In this document: one piece after another, positions 10,516 to 22,543 of the stretch
How the letters are laid out: every line of letters starts with the position of its first letter
Position numbering within the stretch: the first letter of the stretch is position 1
Assembly: GCA_034509495.1 (NCBI GenBank)
Contig: CM067523.1
Location: forward strand, 3,652,867-3,716,866
Reading direction: 5' to 3'
DNA from: Acestrorhynchus altus
Lineage: Eukaryota > Chordata > Actinopteri > Characiformes > Acestrorhynchidae
Length of the DNA stretch: 64,000 nt
Notes under the pieces: generated by a model
What the model saw: the letters and a program-made list of their open reading frames with translations, nothing else
Databases searched by the model: none
What the model was told of the DNA's origin: nothing
Made by a program: the position numbers and the translations under genes

Positions 10516-11060
10516 ATTATGTTTATTATGTTGATCTCACCTCTCGACAGATGCTGACACAGCTATCAGGTGTTTTAATCTTGTGTAATCTTTAATCTAT
10601 AGTTGCTAGAAATCTCCAGAAAGTACAGAGGGGGCAGTTTTACATAGGAATGGGATTTATCCTTTGTTCCTGCATTCCCTTGCATCTCCTCTGAAATCGA
10701 TCCCTGTCTGTTGGTCGGCCCAAATGAGTCTGGTGTTCCACTTAAACAATGCTGCAGGGCACATTAGGAAGCCAGCGGTTAATGTCTAGTCATATGTGCT
10801 ACAGTTCAAGTTTTCAGTGTGATGGTAACGCCTCAGAGAGTCTCCTATTTTAGTATCTGGGTTTCCAAATGGGAGGTGTTAGATCTTAAATTGCACACCT
10901 TGTTAAATAGAAGCGACATGAGTGGGGATTGAATTAATGTTCCGTAGCACAAAGATCCTACTATGCAAAAATAAACAGCTAGAAAAGATGTTCTAAATTG
11001 TTTTAACTTCAGGTGTATGGTACAAGCAAATGCTTAGAGACCCATAGCTGGGAAATAAGC
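10516..11060. other. Intron 1 stretch, nothing recognised
   Basis: AT-rich sequence with no coding signal and no repeat that I can name. Confidence 0.4.
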
Positions 11061-11074
11061 AGGCTTTTATAAAA

Positions 11075-11395
11075 TTTATTTTTAATTTTATCCCGAATTT
11101 ATCCCCAATTTGGAAGTGCCAACTACCCAACCCTATTAGAACACTAGGAGACGTGAAGCCAATGTCTTTTTCAAACTGCCATCATTGCATCATTGCTGGT
11201 CCCCTGCTCCGATACAATGGCCAACAGACGCCTGTGCCGAAAAGCCTCACACTAGGTGCCGTCTATCCATCGAGAGACAGCATGGCCAATTTTGGTGTAT
11301 CAGACTCTAGCTGCCGATGGCAAGCAGCACGACCCAGGACTTGAACATGTGATCCTTGGATCATATTACTAGTGCGTTAAAATCCAGAGTCCAAA
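11075..11395 (-). repeat. SINE-A copy, near full length
   Basis: tRNA-derived SINE in minus orientation. The right end holds the tRNA-like head (reverse complement of 'gacttgaacatgtgatcctt' carries a B-box-like element). The middle holds the family mark 'ctgccgatggcaagcagcac' (11311-11330). The left end is AT-rich. Sister copies lie at 38665, 51361 and 60205, all in this orientation. Confidence 0.7.
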
Positions 11396-11439
11396 CTAAG
11401 CAGTTTTGAAGATTTTTTCTTTATGTTGACAAAACTAAT

Positions 11440-11690
11440 GCATTTACATTTCTCTACCTATTAAGTCTTTAGCAGTATAACTCCACCCTTTTCAACTCCA
11501 TCCCTTAATGTTCTATGCAGAACATTACAGAGAAGCCAATCAGTGCATCGATCTGGATGCATCGACCTAAGATGAATTGTTTTTATGATGTCACAAGAAC
11601 TAGGATATTTACATTGCTCCACCCATTAAGCCTTTGTCAATTTAGCTCCACCTCTTTCATTGAAGTTAAAAGGAATGTTTCTGCCAGGAC
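11440..11690. repeat. 165-bp imperfect tandem duplication
   Basis: 'atttacatttctctacctat' with 'aactccaccctttt' (11442-11490) recurs 165 bp later as 'atttacattgctccacccat' with 'agctccacctcttt' (11607-11660). Identity is partial, so the duplication is old, or these are two nearby copies of one dispersed repeat. Confidence 0.45.
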
Positions 11691-12500
11691 TGCTTTGAGA
11701 ATGCAGCCCAATATAGGGCACCCAATCAGAACAGAGGCCATTTGCATGTATCGTTTTTTACGAACCTTTAATGAGTGTAATTCTGTGTTAGAACAAGCTG
11801 CGGAGACGTGAAATGGTTCAAATTAATCTTAAAATAATAATGTTTTTGCAAATCTGCATTTTGAGACACCCCAAACTGAGTATTCCCAAATTTCCACACT
11901 CATTAAATCGACATTAGTGGGTATGCTGGATGAATTCACACTGCTGAGCGGCAGTGATATTTTAGTACTCTTTGAAGCCAAAGAGGAAGATTATTATGAT
12001 CAGATGGACCCAGAGAATGTTGGTTATTCATTGTGGCTTTACGGATTCTTTATGTCAATGCTGGGATTGCTTCACATCATTTTATTTTGCCTCTTACCGG
12101 ATGCTGCCATTTCTTGGTGATTTCACAGAAAAAGGAATAATCAGACATCTGGCTTCTCTGGATATGCCGACGCCAGTAGCCCTATTTCTTTTGTTGCATA
12201 TGTGAAATACTGGCTCTGTGTGTGTGCATGGCTTTATTGAGGTTTGATCCGCTCTCTGATTCTCTGCCTCCCTGCCCATATTCCTTTGTTGCTGGGGGTT
12301 GGCACCCTGAGGGCACGCCTGCTCACTTCTCGTGTATATCTGACATTGAGCATGCTGTCTGGGCTGTCTTTGTTCTGGTGGAGGAATACAGTATGAAGCT
12401 CATTAAATCAATCAGCCATGGACTCAATCCACTCTTATTCGTCTGGGTTTGGGTCAATAAGGGTATGATGTAATTGAAGAATGGTCATGTATCAATGTTA
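11691..12500. other. Intron 1 stretch, nothing recognised
   Basis: A 67-codon open frame at 11917-12120 has an acidic start and a hydrophobic end but matches no family I know. It lacks splice or context support, so I treat it as chance. Confidence 0.4.
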
Positions 12501-12509
12501 GTTTTGGGA

Positions 12510-12665
12510 CCAACTCTATAAAAAAAGGTGCCCGAATGGTTATTTGCATGAATTATTTGAAGAACCGTGTTTGGTTCCCTAAAGAACCCTGCGATGGATT
12601 TGAGAAGGATATGTGCATGTGAAGGTGTCCTCATGAGAAACCCTAAAAAAGGTTGTATCTCAAAC
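12510..12665. repeat. Short repeat of the 'agaaccct' type
   Basis: Carries 'gaagaaccgtgtttggttcc', 'ctaaagaaccctgc' and 'gagaaaccctaaaaaaggtt', similar in style to the better preserved element at 17325-17597. Boundaries are uncertain. Confidence 0.4.
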
Positions 12666-13390
12666 ATGAAGCATTTCTATTGGTCCATTTGTGATGGAAT
12701 GTGCTGTTTGGGTTCCTCTGACTTTGTTCTAAGTTAGTATTGACACAGAGAAAAGCCATTATATTAGACGAGTGGATGAGACCTGTCTGTAGTATTTTCA
12801 CACTGATTACTGGCTTGGATTACTGAAGACAGAGGCTGGTTTAAAGGTTAGGTAGAAAGGTCACATGCTGGGTCAGACATTTCCTTGCCCTATGTGCTTA
12901 TTCTCTTTAATGGAGGGAAAAGTCAGGGGGACGTGCTGCGAGAGCTGGAATAGAGGCCAGTGATGCAAGCCCAAGCGGTCATGTGTTTGCCAGCTGGACT
13001 TGCCATATATATCACTACTGTTTACGTTTACTGGCCTCCCACTGGGATGTGCATACCAGTGTATAGAGGAGAGGTATTCGGCAAGCACATAGAGACAGCG
13101 GTAGCTCAGCTTTATGAGTGCTAACCCTCAGTTTAGGTCTCAGTTTAGACCTCGGTGTTCCTTTGTACTTACTCTCTTCAACCCTTAAAAGAAAACCTTA
13201 CAAAATAAAGTTTCTGTCCTGTTCTGTTGACCGATAGACAGTTTTCCTGTAGTCATGGTGATTTTGTTTTTCATTATAAACAAAATATTTTGATTAATAG
13301 AATATATGATAATAGTATTGGCTATAAACACCATATTGAGGTTTAAGGGTCTGTTTACTGCCCAAGGGTCTGTTTACAGCCCACACTTCA
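12666..13390. other. Intron 1 stretch, nothing recognised
   Basis: No coding signal, RNA gene or named repeat seen. Confidence 0.4.
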
Positions 13391-13399
13391 GCTCAGATC

Positions 13400-13545
13400 C
13401 TCACAGTCGTCTGCCAAACCTTGTATAAACCTTCCCTGGACAGTAGAGACAGTAGTTACTCCAACAGAACCTGGATAAACTCTTTTTAATACCCTTGATT
13501 TCAGAATGAGAAGGTGTCCCAATATTTTTGTCCATATAACACACG
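13400..13545. repeat. Fragment of the 'tttttgtccatat' mariner-type family
   Basis: Ends with 'ggtgtcccaatatttttgtc' 'catat' and carries 'ccctggacagtagagacag' plus 'ttactccaacagaacctgga', matching the right half of the copy at 8810-9236. The left half is absent. Confidence 0.65.
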
Positions 13546-15991
13546 TAATTAGATTTTATCAAAGATATCAATATCAAAAGAAGTAGCTGAGTTATGTAAT
13601 CTGTAATGCATGCAGTCAGTGTGCCAATCTTCTGACCGGTACTAATATATATGATAACTACTGTTTTTGTAGAATTGCAATCAATGATATTATGTCATAT
13701 ATAATGTCATTTATTTATATGTGTATATAAAGATAATATAAATGCACAATAATGCAATTACACCCTTTCAACGAGCAATCACCTTTCAATTATTACAAAT
13801 ATTTGGACATTTTTTAAAAACAGTGCTTTATTTTTAGAACTGTTATATTCCAGTTTCAGAGTCGACATACTGGCTTGTTCACGTTAATGTACTCTCCTTC
13901 CTGAAAACACATAGTTGGCATTGTTATGGTCAGCATAAATTGTTGTATGATATCAAATGGACACTAGTAATATAGCAGCTGAAAGGGCAAAATTAAAAAG
14001 GCATTATGGGTATTATTAACTGAGTAACTCGTGACATATGTACTCTTAAGTAAATAGTAAATGGCATTTAAAGATATGCCAATATGCAGTGTTTATGGTG
14101 AACCAAGTGGTCACACACTTTTCATGGTAACACAAATATTTTTATTGACCCATTCCTGCCGTTCCACAGAACGATAATTATTAGAGGGTCACGAAACATG
14201 AAATGGATTTTATTTACACCAGTGCACCAGAGAATGATGTCATTATATGACATTGTGGATATAATCAGCACCACAGGCTGGATTCAATGAGGAGATCAAG
14301 GTAAAACAGTGGGAGATGGGTTTTACGGAGTTCTTATTACAGCAATTTGATTGTGATCAAAGGTTTACCATACAGTTACGGTGTATGTTCAAGGGTTAAG
14401 GACTGGTTTAGGGAATTCCATATTGATCTGTTTATCCGTCCATCCATCCATTACTTTTTAACTGTACGGAGCAACTGCTGTTCCTCTGGAGAGGAACTAC
14501 ATCTGTTGCATAATAGGTTTTTACAAGAAACTCGCAATGCACTGTATTAATCTTACCTACAGTGTTCACTAGTGATCACGAGTGGGTTGTGGGAGATGGT
14601 AGTGCCCTCAAAATCACTCCGTAATTGCATTTTATAGGTCAGACTGAGAAAAACGACAGATCTCATAACTTAAGAACTTCTACATAATTGAACACCGATA
14701 GCACATTTTCAGACCTCCATCTATGGCCCTGAAATTTGCTCTGTCGTAACCCGAGTCGCCCAAGTGGTCCACTGAGTGGTCAGCATCCACACAAACAGTG
14801 TTATTCGCAGAGCTAGAGAGCGTGTGAACGAGAGCACGTTTCCCCTGAAAGTTCCACTCTTTCTTTCGCCCCACCAGCAAGAACCGGGGTCCCCGTGAGG
14901 CCGTTCTTCGCGTTATCTTGCTTATTTATTTATTTCGTTCTCGGGCTGCAGTTGCGTTCGCGTGAGGTTTTCCGTATCTGCATGAGCACGTGTTTCTTGC
15001 GGCCTTCGTTAGACTAGTTAAAGATGAATAGGCCCGTTTTGGCCAGTGGAGCTCTCTCTGGAATTGTGCCAGCTCGGCTGAGGCTTTGTTGGACCTGTCA
15101 AACCCATCTTGTCTTTTACGTCTGCTGACTCGAGGAAAAGCTGCTGAAGAGTGATCACTCTGTGTATTTTTTGGAGGTGGGGGCAAAATATGTCAGATCG
15201 AAGTGTGTGTTTTCTAGCTCTTTTTTCCAGATCCTGTTCCAAGGGTTGTGTTATGCAATAGGACTGTAGTGAACTATTATTATTGTAATCTCTATATGTT
15301 GAATATTATTTAAGAAATGGAATAATTGAACCATATCCACAATGTGTTTGGTTCTGTTTGTATGATAGTACGATGTCCACAAATGTATTATTTACCATTT
15401 TTTCCTGCATATTTAATTAGATTATCAGCTTTTTTGTTTGTTTTTATTAAAATAAGCTTGAAACAAACACAATCTCATGAAATTTTTGATGAGCTCTGCT
15501 TGTCCTGGACCTAGAATGAGTCAACTGACTGTCTTGGAGTCACTCAGAATGGCAGCAGATCATCTTCAGGGACCAGTCACACTTTTGTCTTCATGAAGAC
15601 TGTGTGTGGAGGCAGAGTCCTGCGGTCAGTGCAGGACTCTGTGGTCAGTGTCAAAATCAGTGGTTTGTTGTCACATGGATAATCGCAGGACACAATTAAC
15701 TTCTATAACCCCATTCTGCAGTGTCTGGTTTGTTGCATTGAACCTGCTGTCTTTCTTCCATGGCTTTGTCTTCCTTTCTCATCGAGTTGAAGATGCTCTT
15801 TTGTGGACACTGGCACAGGAAAAGCAGTGGTCATAGGCCTGGATTGTGTAGCAGCCTGCTTTCCTTTAACTAGCAGTTGAGTTGATGATGTTCATGCTGG
15901 ACTATGTGCCTTCCTCATTTTGGTGACTTTGGGACATTTGGGACATTTTTGACCAATGAAAGGGATACAAGAGGATCTTATGAGATTAAAT

Positions 15992-16022
<31 letters not shown>

Positions 16023-17040
16023 GTAGCAGTTCTCACTGAAAGTGGTTTCTACTGTTCTTTAGAGTATGGCTGCAGTGGTACATGCAGGAGCTGGAGAGGA
16101 TCTGCTCCTCTCCGTCTGTTCATTCACACTTATGAGTAAGACATGGAGTGTATGAGTCCACCACTGCCAATTTTTGTCCTCAGCCCACGAAAACCAAGAG
16201 CCAATCGGTATAGACTATAGACAGCTCAGTGGAATTGGATCAGCCAATCAGATTTCTCTTGTAACCATCAAGCCGTCCAGTATCCCTCCCTCAAACAAAT
16301 CACATCATTTCATCCCCTGTTCATCCTTCTGTCCATTTGTGAGAGATGGAGGTGGACCCAAGAACCTAAAAAGGGGATGTTCTTAGTTTTCCCTGTTGTG
16401 TAATTCCTGCACGCCACAATGACAAGCTTGAGAGACAACATCCATAACGGGACATAAGTCAGGACGAGGTCTCTGAGAAAAAAGGCTGAAACCTTCTGTC
16501 CAGGATGAGGGTCAAAGCAGATCAGCAGATCCACATGGGCCAAAAGGCATCAGCATTATCATTGCTTTTCATAGACGCAGCAGAATTGCTGCCTCGTAAA
16601 TTATGCAGCATACAGTTTCTCCGTTTCATCTGACGACAACTTACTGCCTGTCTGCTAATGTAATTTGATTGCGGTGATTTGCCAAATGCAGCGTCTAAGA
16701 AACCTAATGCACACTGGATGCACTGTGGCAACACTGCCAACGTAGTGTTTCAGGCCACGTGATGTACCGACTTTTGTCTGCAAGCTCCATCCCAGAAGAG
16801 CTTCTGTTTGTGGACTTACAAATACTGCTGTGTCATTTTGCCGTGCCGTTCCTGTTGGTTTAAGAGTCGCTGGATGGGATTTCCAGAAGGAAAACAGCTG
16901 CAGGATCTGCAGAGCTTTGTCTGTACGTTTCTTCACCACCACCACCTGCAGGTTTCCAAACGAACCATCTATAAACTGTAGGAAAGATATTATGTCACAA
17001 GACATACAAGAAAATGTGCCTAAGGAATAGAGAGTGTAGG
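13546..17040. other. Intron 1, mostly unassigned sequence
   Basis: About 3.5 kb without a gene or clear repeat family. A GA run lies at 15990-16021. Two near-identical pieces, 'gcagagtcctgcggtcagtg' and 'caggactctgtggtcagtg', sit side by side at 15611-15651 and could form a small hairpin. Part of this region may be unique intronic sequence. Confidence 0.4.
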
Positions 17041-17079
17041 AAATCCTATAGGGTGGTCAATTAGGTCCACCTACATTAA

Positions 17080-17165
17080 CCTTTAGAACCGTACGCCAAT
17101 GTTTTGGGGTGTTTTCATAGTTGATGCACTTTAATTTGTCTTTAATTTATAGGACACAAATGCCA
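17080..17165. repeat. Third copy of the 'taacctttagaacc' family
   Basis: Begins 'ttaacctttagaaccgtacg' and continues like 535-575. Too short and diverged to define ends. Confidence 0.45.
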
Positions 17166-17324
17166 GATTTGGTTATTTTTAGTAGATTTGAGAAGAAAAA
17201 AGATCAAGAGAATTGAAATATTTTTATGTTTATAAACAGTTTTTTTTTTTCTGCTTATGAGGATTAAAAAATACAATGTATGTTTTAGAATTTTTTTAGT
17301 AATAATGGGTTCTTTGTGTTGCCA

Positions 17325-17597
17325 CAGGGTTCTTTACATTCATGGAGAATGTGCTATAGATGGTTCCATACAGAACCTTTTTGAAAAGGGTTCTATATCG
17401 CACCAAAACTGGTTTTAAGCTACACCATAAAAATATTAGAACCCTTTTTGATGCTATATGGAACCCTTTTCAAAAAGGTTCTATATGGAACCCTCTAAAG
17501 TGCATTCTCCAGCATCTTAAAGATCCTTTTCATGATGAAATGAGTGTCCATGGTTCTATATAAAACCCTTCTGTTTACTGAAGAACCCTCCTTTTAA
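17325..17597. mobile_element. Palindromic short non-autonomous element
   Basis: Two arms of about 31 bp face each other: 'agaacctttttgaaaagggt' at 17371-17390 and its complement 'acccttttcaaaaaggttct' at 17463-17482. Outer arms ('gagaatgtgct' on the left, 'gtgcattctccagc' on the right) also pair. The flanks repeat 'gggttctttacat' and 'gaagaaccct'. This is the layout of a foldback-type MITE. No coding capacity is present. Confidence 0.65.
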
Positions 17598-18600
17598 GTG
17601 TGTACTGGGTCTGTTGAACTTTATGTATGGCATCACTTACTGGGAATAAAAGATTTTACACACTGATTCCATTAAAGTTGGCATTTTAGAGATGAATTTT
17701 TGTGTGAGAGCTGCGTCACACGTAGCTGTATGTCTTACATTAAAGATCTAAATTACGGTGCCAAACCCTTCCCTGTTGTTTTCTCTTCGTTTCAGTGCCT
17801 GATCTGGTTCTGTTGCAGAGCTGGAATTAGGCTAATGCGGTTTCACGTTTGTCTCCCTGGACCCCCACTGCAATCAATAGGGAAGAAAGGAGAAATGAAG
17901 CTGTATAGTGAGCCATTCATTTTAGTTGCAGAAATGAAAGTGATTCATTTGAGCACTGACAGAACGTGTCTTTTAAGCTCGCATACATTGGCTGCTCAAT
18001 GGCTTTTCATTAGCGCAGAACTTCACGAAAAGGAGCTCTTTGTTTGGGAAGATCGGTGATTGTAAAATCAGTCTTTTGTAATGGGACAGACTGTGATGGA
18101 CAATTGGAGCCGGAGCCGAATGGAAAGCAATAACATGGGGGGGGGGGACGCCACTAAACGAAAGCTATTCATAGTCGGATGTAAAAGCAAAGTTGACATA
18201 AAGCTGACATTCATTGAAATCTGATAATTAGACTTTAACATATATACAGTATTTAGCTTGGTTTGGGAATGCTTCGGGATACATCACATACAGCGGATAA
18301 TTGAATCAAACCCTGCAATGCTGTACTGTCCTTTGGTTGATCAATAGAGGCATTGATTAAGCAGCAAATTGACCTACTGTATGCCTCTTTAAATGGATCC
18401 GTTTAATCATAATCCTTCTCAGGATCATTGTGGTGTCCCAAGTCTCAGGCTTATTGTGATCCAGGCATATTCCCCCATGGAATGGGAAGCCTTTGTCTTT
18501 TTATCATATACCAGCCTTCTGGTCGTTTCCGTGCCCTGATTAAAATGCACCTATAATGCCGTTCTTCCGCTTGGTTAGACTAAACAGAAAATAGCCTGCT
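17598..18600. other. Intron 1 stretch, apparently repeat-poor
   Basis: No named repeat and no coding exon. Several homeodomain-type cores (TAATTA-like, 'tgattaa') occur at 18230-18420. A G-run lies at 18137-18147. This may be unique sequence adjoining the candidate regulatory cluster at 18750-18830. Confidence 0.35.
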
Positions 18601-18749
18601 TCCTTACTCTGCATCCAAGCATCCCTCACTGCGGAGAGTGTGCAGCGGAGGCAGGTACTTATCCAATTGTTTGTGGATCACTTGGTGAGTCAAGAAAGAA
18701 TGAGAGGGAAAACATGCCAAGAGGAAGACGGGAAATAACAGGAGTGACA

Positions 18750-18830
18750 CCAAGCCGTTCGGCGGTCTTTGCATAATTGGGATTGCCCAGCTCTCCTATT
18801 GGATTAGCTGAACAAATATGCTAATGAGGT
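18750..18830. promoter_or_regulatory. Candidate intronic regulatory cluster
   Basis: Within 60 bp there are an octamer-like tttgcataat (18768-18777), ggatta (18801-18806, an OTX/PITX-type core), two attgg boxes and atgctaat (18818-18825, POU-type). Such clustering is typical of conserved neural enhancers, and MTSS2 is known to be expressed in radial glia. The assignment is inference from motifs only. Confidence 0.3.
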
Positions 18831-19600
18831 GTGGAGAGGGCGTCCTGGGATAGAGGAGGGGGGTCGCCTCTCTCTTTTTCTCTTCCTCCTTATCTCACCC
18901 CCACAAGCCCCCCTTAGTACGACGGACCTCAGGCCTGCACCCCAGATTAGAGCACTTCAAACAGTGCAGGGGGGTTCCACTGGGAATATCACGCTCCGGT
19001 TTCAGAGTGAATTAGCAGACATCAAACAGGCCGAATGAGACAGTGGATCAAACGGGATATGCCCGCAGACTCCCTGCCCAAGCATCCGCTTCTTTGCTGC
19101 TGTCGCCAACGACTCTCCATTGTGCCCTCTTCTTTCGGGGCAGGTTTACTGTCTTTCCTATCGTTCCATTCTTTTCATATCTATCCTGGAACATGAAACT
19201 GACTTAAAATTGAAATCCATCTATCTGACATTCTTATCTTTTACAACAATGCAAGCGCTTTAGCAGTATGTTGGGTAAGTGCGTCCTAGTGCCGCCTATC
19301 TTGAGCCAGTAGTCACCCGTTCCGAACCATCCTATGATGGTCCTAAAATTGCACATTCCAAACCTTGGGTATGCGCTGTAATGTTTTGGCATTTTCCTGC
19401 ACACAGTAGTAGGTATTGTATGTTCTGCACTGTAACCAGTGTCCTGAGCTTGTGGGTTCTGTTTTTGTGAGCTTGCGGGTTCAGTTTTTGGGTTCAGTGT
19501 GCTGTGCAGAGTGTGTTTTCCCTGCGTCCGTATAGTTTTCTTTGGGGTTTTCCAAAGTCCCTCAACTTGCCACCTCCCAAAAACACACACATGGTAGCTG
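18831..19600. other. Intron 1 stretch, nothing recognised
   Basis: Several pyrimidine-rich patches, no gene, no repeat that I can name. Confidence 0.35.
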
Positions 19601-19604
19601 ATTT

Positions 19605-19735
19605 GGCTATTCTATGTAAGTGAATGAGTGGGCGGACTGGCACCCTGTCTGGGTGGTATACCTGCCTTCTGCTCAATGATGCTGGGTAGGCACTGGACCC
19701 ATGCAACCCTGACCATGCAGAAGCAGGTGAGAAAA
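19605..19735 (+). repeat. SINE 3' half
   Basis: Contains 'ggcaccctgtctgggtggta', 'cctgccttctgctcaatgat' and 'ggacccatgcaaccctgacc' followed by 'aggtga' and a short 'gatagatgga'. This is the standard 3' half of a common fish SINE. The tRNA-like 5' half is not present. Confidence 0.65.
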
Positions 19736-19939
19736 CAGATAGATGGACGCTTCTGTTTCTATTCAGGAAGGGCTGTTTCATTCACGGAGTAGTTTGGACC
19801 AGCAAAACACTGGAATGTGCTGTGTAGAGGTTTGTCCAGAACCAGAGTTGGGAATTATTGTCGTAGATCAACACCAAGTTTAATTTCTAACCTTCCAGGA
19901 TGTGTGCTCATTACTTTGGTCTTACCAAAAGTGCCTATA

Positions 19940-20135
19940 CTCTCTACTCAAGTGTCTCTTAACCCTGGTCCTGGAGGCACCCCTGCCCCACACATTGTAG
20001 GTTTAACACACCCCATTCAATTCTGAAACGGCTTGTTAATGAGGTGATTAGTTGGATCGGGTATGGTGGGAGCAGGGAAAGCTCAAAAATATGTAGAGTA
20101 GGGGTGCCTCTAGGACCAGTTTTCAGCAAAACTGT
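19940..20135. mobile_element. hAT-type palindromic MITE copy
   Basis: Starts 'gtctcttaaccctggtcctg' 'gaggcacccctgcc' and ends with the complement 'aggggtgcctctaggaccag', with a middle 'gaggtgattagttggatcgg'. This matches a widespread teleost short element in which ends pair with each other. A second copy lies at 34935-35095. Confidence 0.7.
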
Positions 20136-21120
20136 TCTGCTCTTTTTGCCATTATGTGCATCTACTTGTACGTTTTGTCAGATGCATCATTCATATAGGT
20201 CCACTATGCAGCATTGCTGGGTTTCTGTGTCCATTCTATTGTCTTTTGCTCAGTCCTTCTCTTCCAATTCCATACTCTTTTGTCTCCCAAGACTGACATT
20301 TATATAGATCAGATAGTTACCCTCAGGAACATGGACCTTGAGGGAGTATTTTAAATCAGCAACATTCATTTCCTTTGAAAGCCTCAAGATGATTATTTCA
20401 CTGCTGTCACCAGTGACTTTCCTGTTCCCTCCCTGTCCTGTACTGGTTTACTGTCTTCTCTATTGTTCTTTACCATTCCTTTCTCTTCCTATTTCATTCC
20501 CTTATTCCTGTTTGTCTTCCAACCCCCCTGAGTCAGACCTTTTCATTATAAATCAAAATGATTTCTTTTGCATGCCCACCATGTCTCTGCCCCCACCCCA
20601 CCGATCCCTATATACTGCTAAAGGCCGAGTGGATGTGGAATTGGGGTGAGGGTTGTGGAGGCAAGTCGGGAGGGGGGGTGTTGCAGCGTTTGGGTGGTAT
20701 GTGGGGTGTTTGTGTAGTGGCTGTAGTGTGAGGAGTGTTCAGCTGAATCCTGACCTCCAGCTGTGCTCTCAAGTGAGGCTAATTTCACCCCTCGCCACAC
20801 AGCCGTCTGATCTGCTGCACTCAAAGCTTGCCTAAGCCTGCACACTAGCACATCTAACAAAGAGAACCATGACCAAGCATACCTCTACTGCTCCTGTCTC
20901 ACAGGTTCACACAGAAGCTAAGGTTGCCATGAACAACCTTACATATACCTATATAGAACCTATATGTAAAGTAGTACTGGCAGTGTACTGGTGCTATTAA
21001 ACAGTGTTATGACATAATATCACCAGGGGTAAGTTAGGGACAATGTCAATGGTCTGAGGAAACTACGTGCCCATAACTGTCCATATGCAAGGACACTATA
21101 AGGGGTCTGTGTAGAGTCAT
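20136..21120. other. Intron 1 stretch, nothing recognised
   Basis: Pyrimidine-rich at 20400-20530. A small imperfect palindrome sits at 20938-20971. No gene seen. Confidence 0.35.
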
Positions 21121-21124
21121 TTGA

Positions 21125-21425
21125 TTGCTCACATGGACCCCACTTGCAGCCCACATTGGCCCCATTAGTGGCCCACATGGGCAAACACACATGGGGACCA
21201 TATGTAACCGATGGACTAACCTTCGTTGGCCCCAACTAGGTTATCCAAAGGGGGTGCAAAATCAGGCTCATGTGGATCCCATAAGGATCCTGTTCGTAGC
21301 CCATCCGAGTGCCATTATGGCCACATGTGCAAATGTACACAGGCGCCATATGCAGCAATTGACCACTTTTTGTCGATACAACTGGGTTGCCCAAAGGGGG
21401 CCAAAATTTCAGTGCTGTGGGCCCA
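21125..21425. repeat. Two-unit tandem repeat, about 150 bp each
   Basis: Unit 1 carries 'gtggcccacatgggcaaaca' and 'aggttatccaaagggggtgc'. Unit 2 carries 'tggccacatgtgcaaatgta' and 'gggttgcccaaagggggcca'. The units align with substitutions. The family, built from CATATGGGC-like words, is common in fish tandem repeats. Confidence 0.6.
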
Positions 21426-21621
21426 TGCTCAGTGATGTGGTTCAGATCATGACATCCATAGTTATCATTCGGTATTTGGTATTAAACCCCATGAGAACCA
21501 CCACCTTAAACACGCACACACACAGTTACACACACGGTTGACTGCAAATATCTCAGCCAATCACAAAACAAGGAGCTTTTACATTAATAAATAAAATGTG
21601 GTACCAGATTAATTTTTCTAT

Positions 21622-21639
21622 ATTTATTTATTTATATAT

Positions 21640-21690
<51 letters not shown>

Positions 21691-21692
21691 TT
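21622..21692. repeat. (TTTA)n microsatellite
   Basis: About 17 TTTA units with one 'tata' interruption near the left end. Confidence 0.95.
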
Positions 21693-22137
21693 GTTACACC
21701 GATGCACTTTGTTCCTGGCCAACCCCCATTACAAGAAAACAAGGCTGATATTGTTGCAAATTCACGAATAATAGAAATACGATTAGTTCAACGATTAATC
21801 GTAGTGTCAGTGCAGCTGCGGTGGACATTGAGCATTCATTTCTACATTAATCGGCTGTAATTACACGCATTACACAGCACTATTGTCTCAAATAAGATGG
21901 TAATCAGCACAAGATCGTGTGTTCCTGTGATCACGCTTAGGCTTTGATATTGTATTTTACTGATGGCAATGTTGGGTCGAGTCACTGCTGCTCTTTTTTA
22001 AGTAGACATCACAGAAACTGGTGTGCCCTCTCTGTTTCCGTGGTAACAAGGCAGAGTGCCTTGTATGCGGCTTGTCCTCTTATCGTGGGACGACACCCCT
22101 CTTCCTGCTGCAGGGCAGCTTGCTCCCCCTTTCCAAT

Positions 22138-22165
22138 ACTCTCTCGCTCTCTCTCTCTCTCTCTC

Positions 22166-22226
<61 letters not shown>

Positions 22227-22247
22227 TGCACACACACACTGCACACA
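22138..22247. repeat. (CT)n(CA)n compound microsatellite
   Basis: A CT run turns into a long CA run near 22166, about 110 bp in all, ending about 300 bp before exon 2. Confidence 0.95.
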
Positions 22248-22543
22248 GTCTATGAGCATAAATTACACCTTGCATGTCCATGAGACTCCAGTCTTAAACA
22301 GCTTTTTGAATTTACTGCATTAGTTGCATGAATTTACTCATCTGTCTGTATCAAGGCATTGACCTTCTGGCCTCTTTCTGTTTTATATGTTAGGACATTA
22401 TGACAGTGTCACGACCATGTCATAACAGTGTCTTAATTCCATCCGCCTTCAGTGATTACAGTCGTATCAACACCAGATTAAAAAAAAAACATATTTACCC
22501 TGCATGTCTGTCTGGACTAATACATGCCTTTGTTCTGTTGCAG

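Larger units (their letters stand above)
7450..22543 (+). other. mtss2 intron 1
   Basis: About 15.1 kb between the exon 1 donor (gtaggt) and the exon 2 acceptor (ttctgttgcag). It contains DNA-element relics, one near-complete SINE-A copy, microsatellites and stretches of apparently unique sequence listed separately. No further coding exon of the family is expected here, since exon 1 and exon 2 join to adjacent residues of the I-BAR domain. Confidence 0.9.

Noticed and set aside
11917..12120. 67-codon frame with a hydrophobic tail
   Set aside because: No family match, and no promoter or splice context within intron 1. Probably chance.
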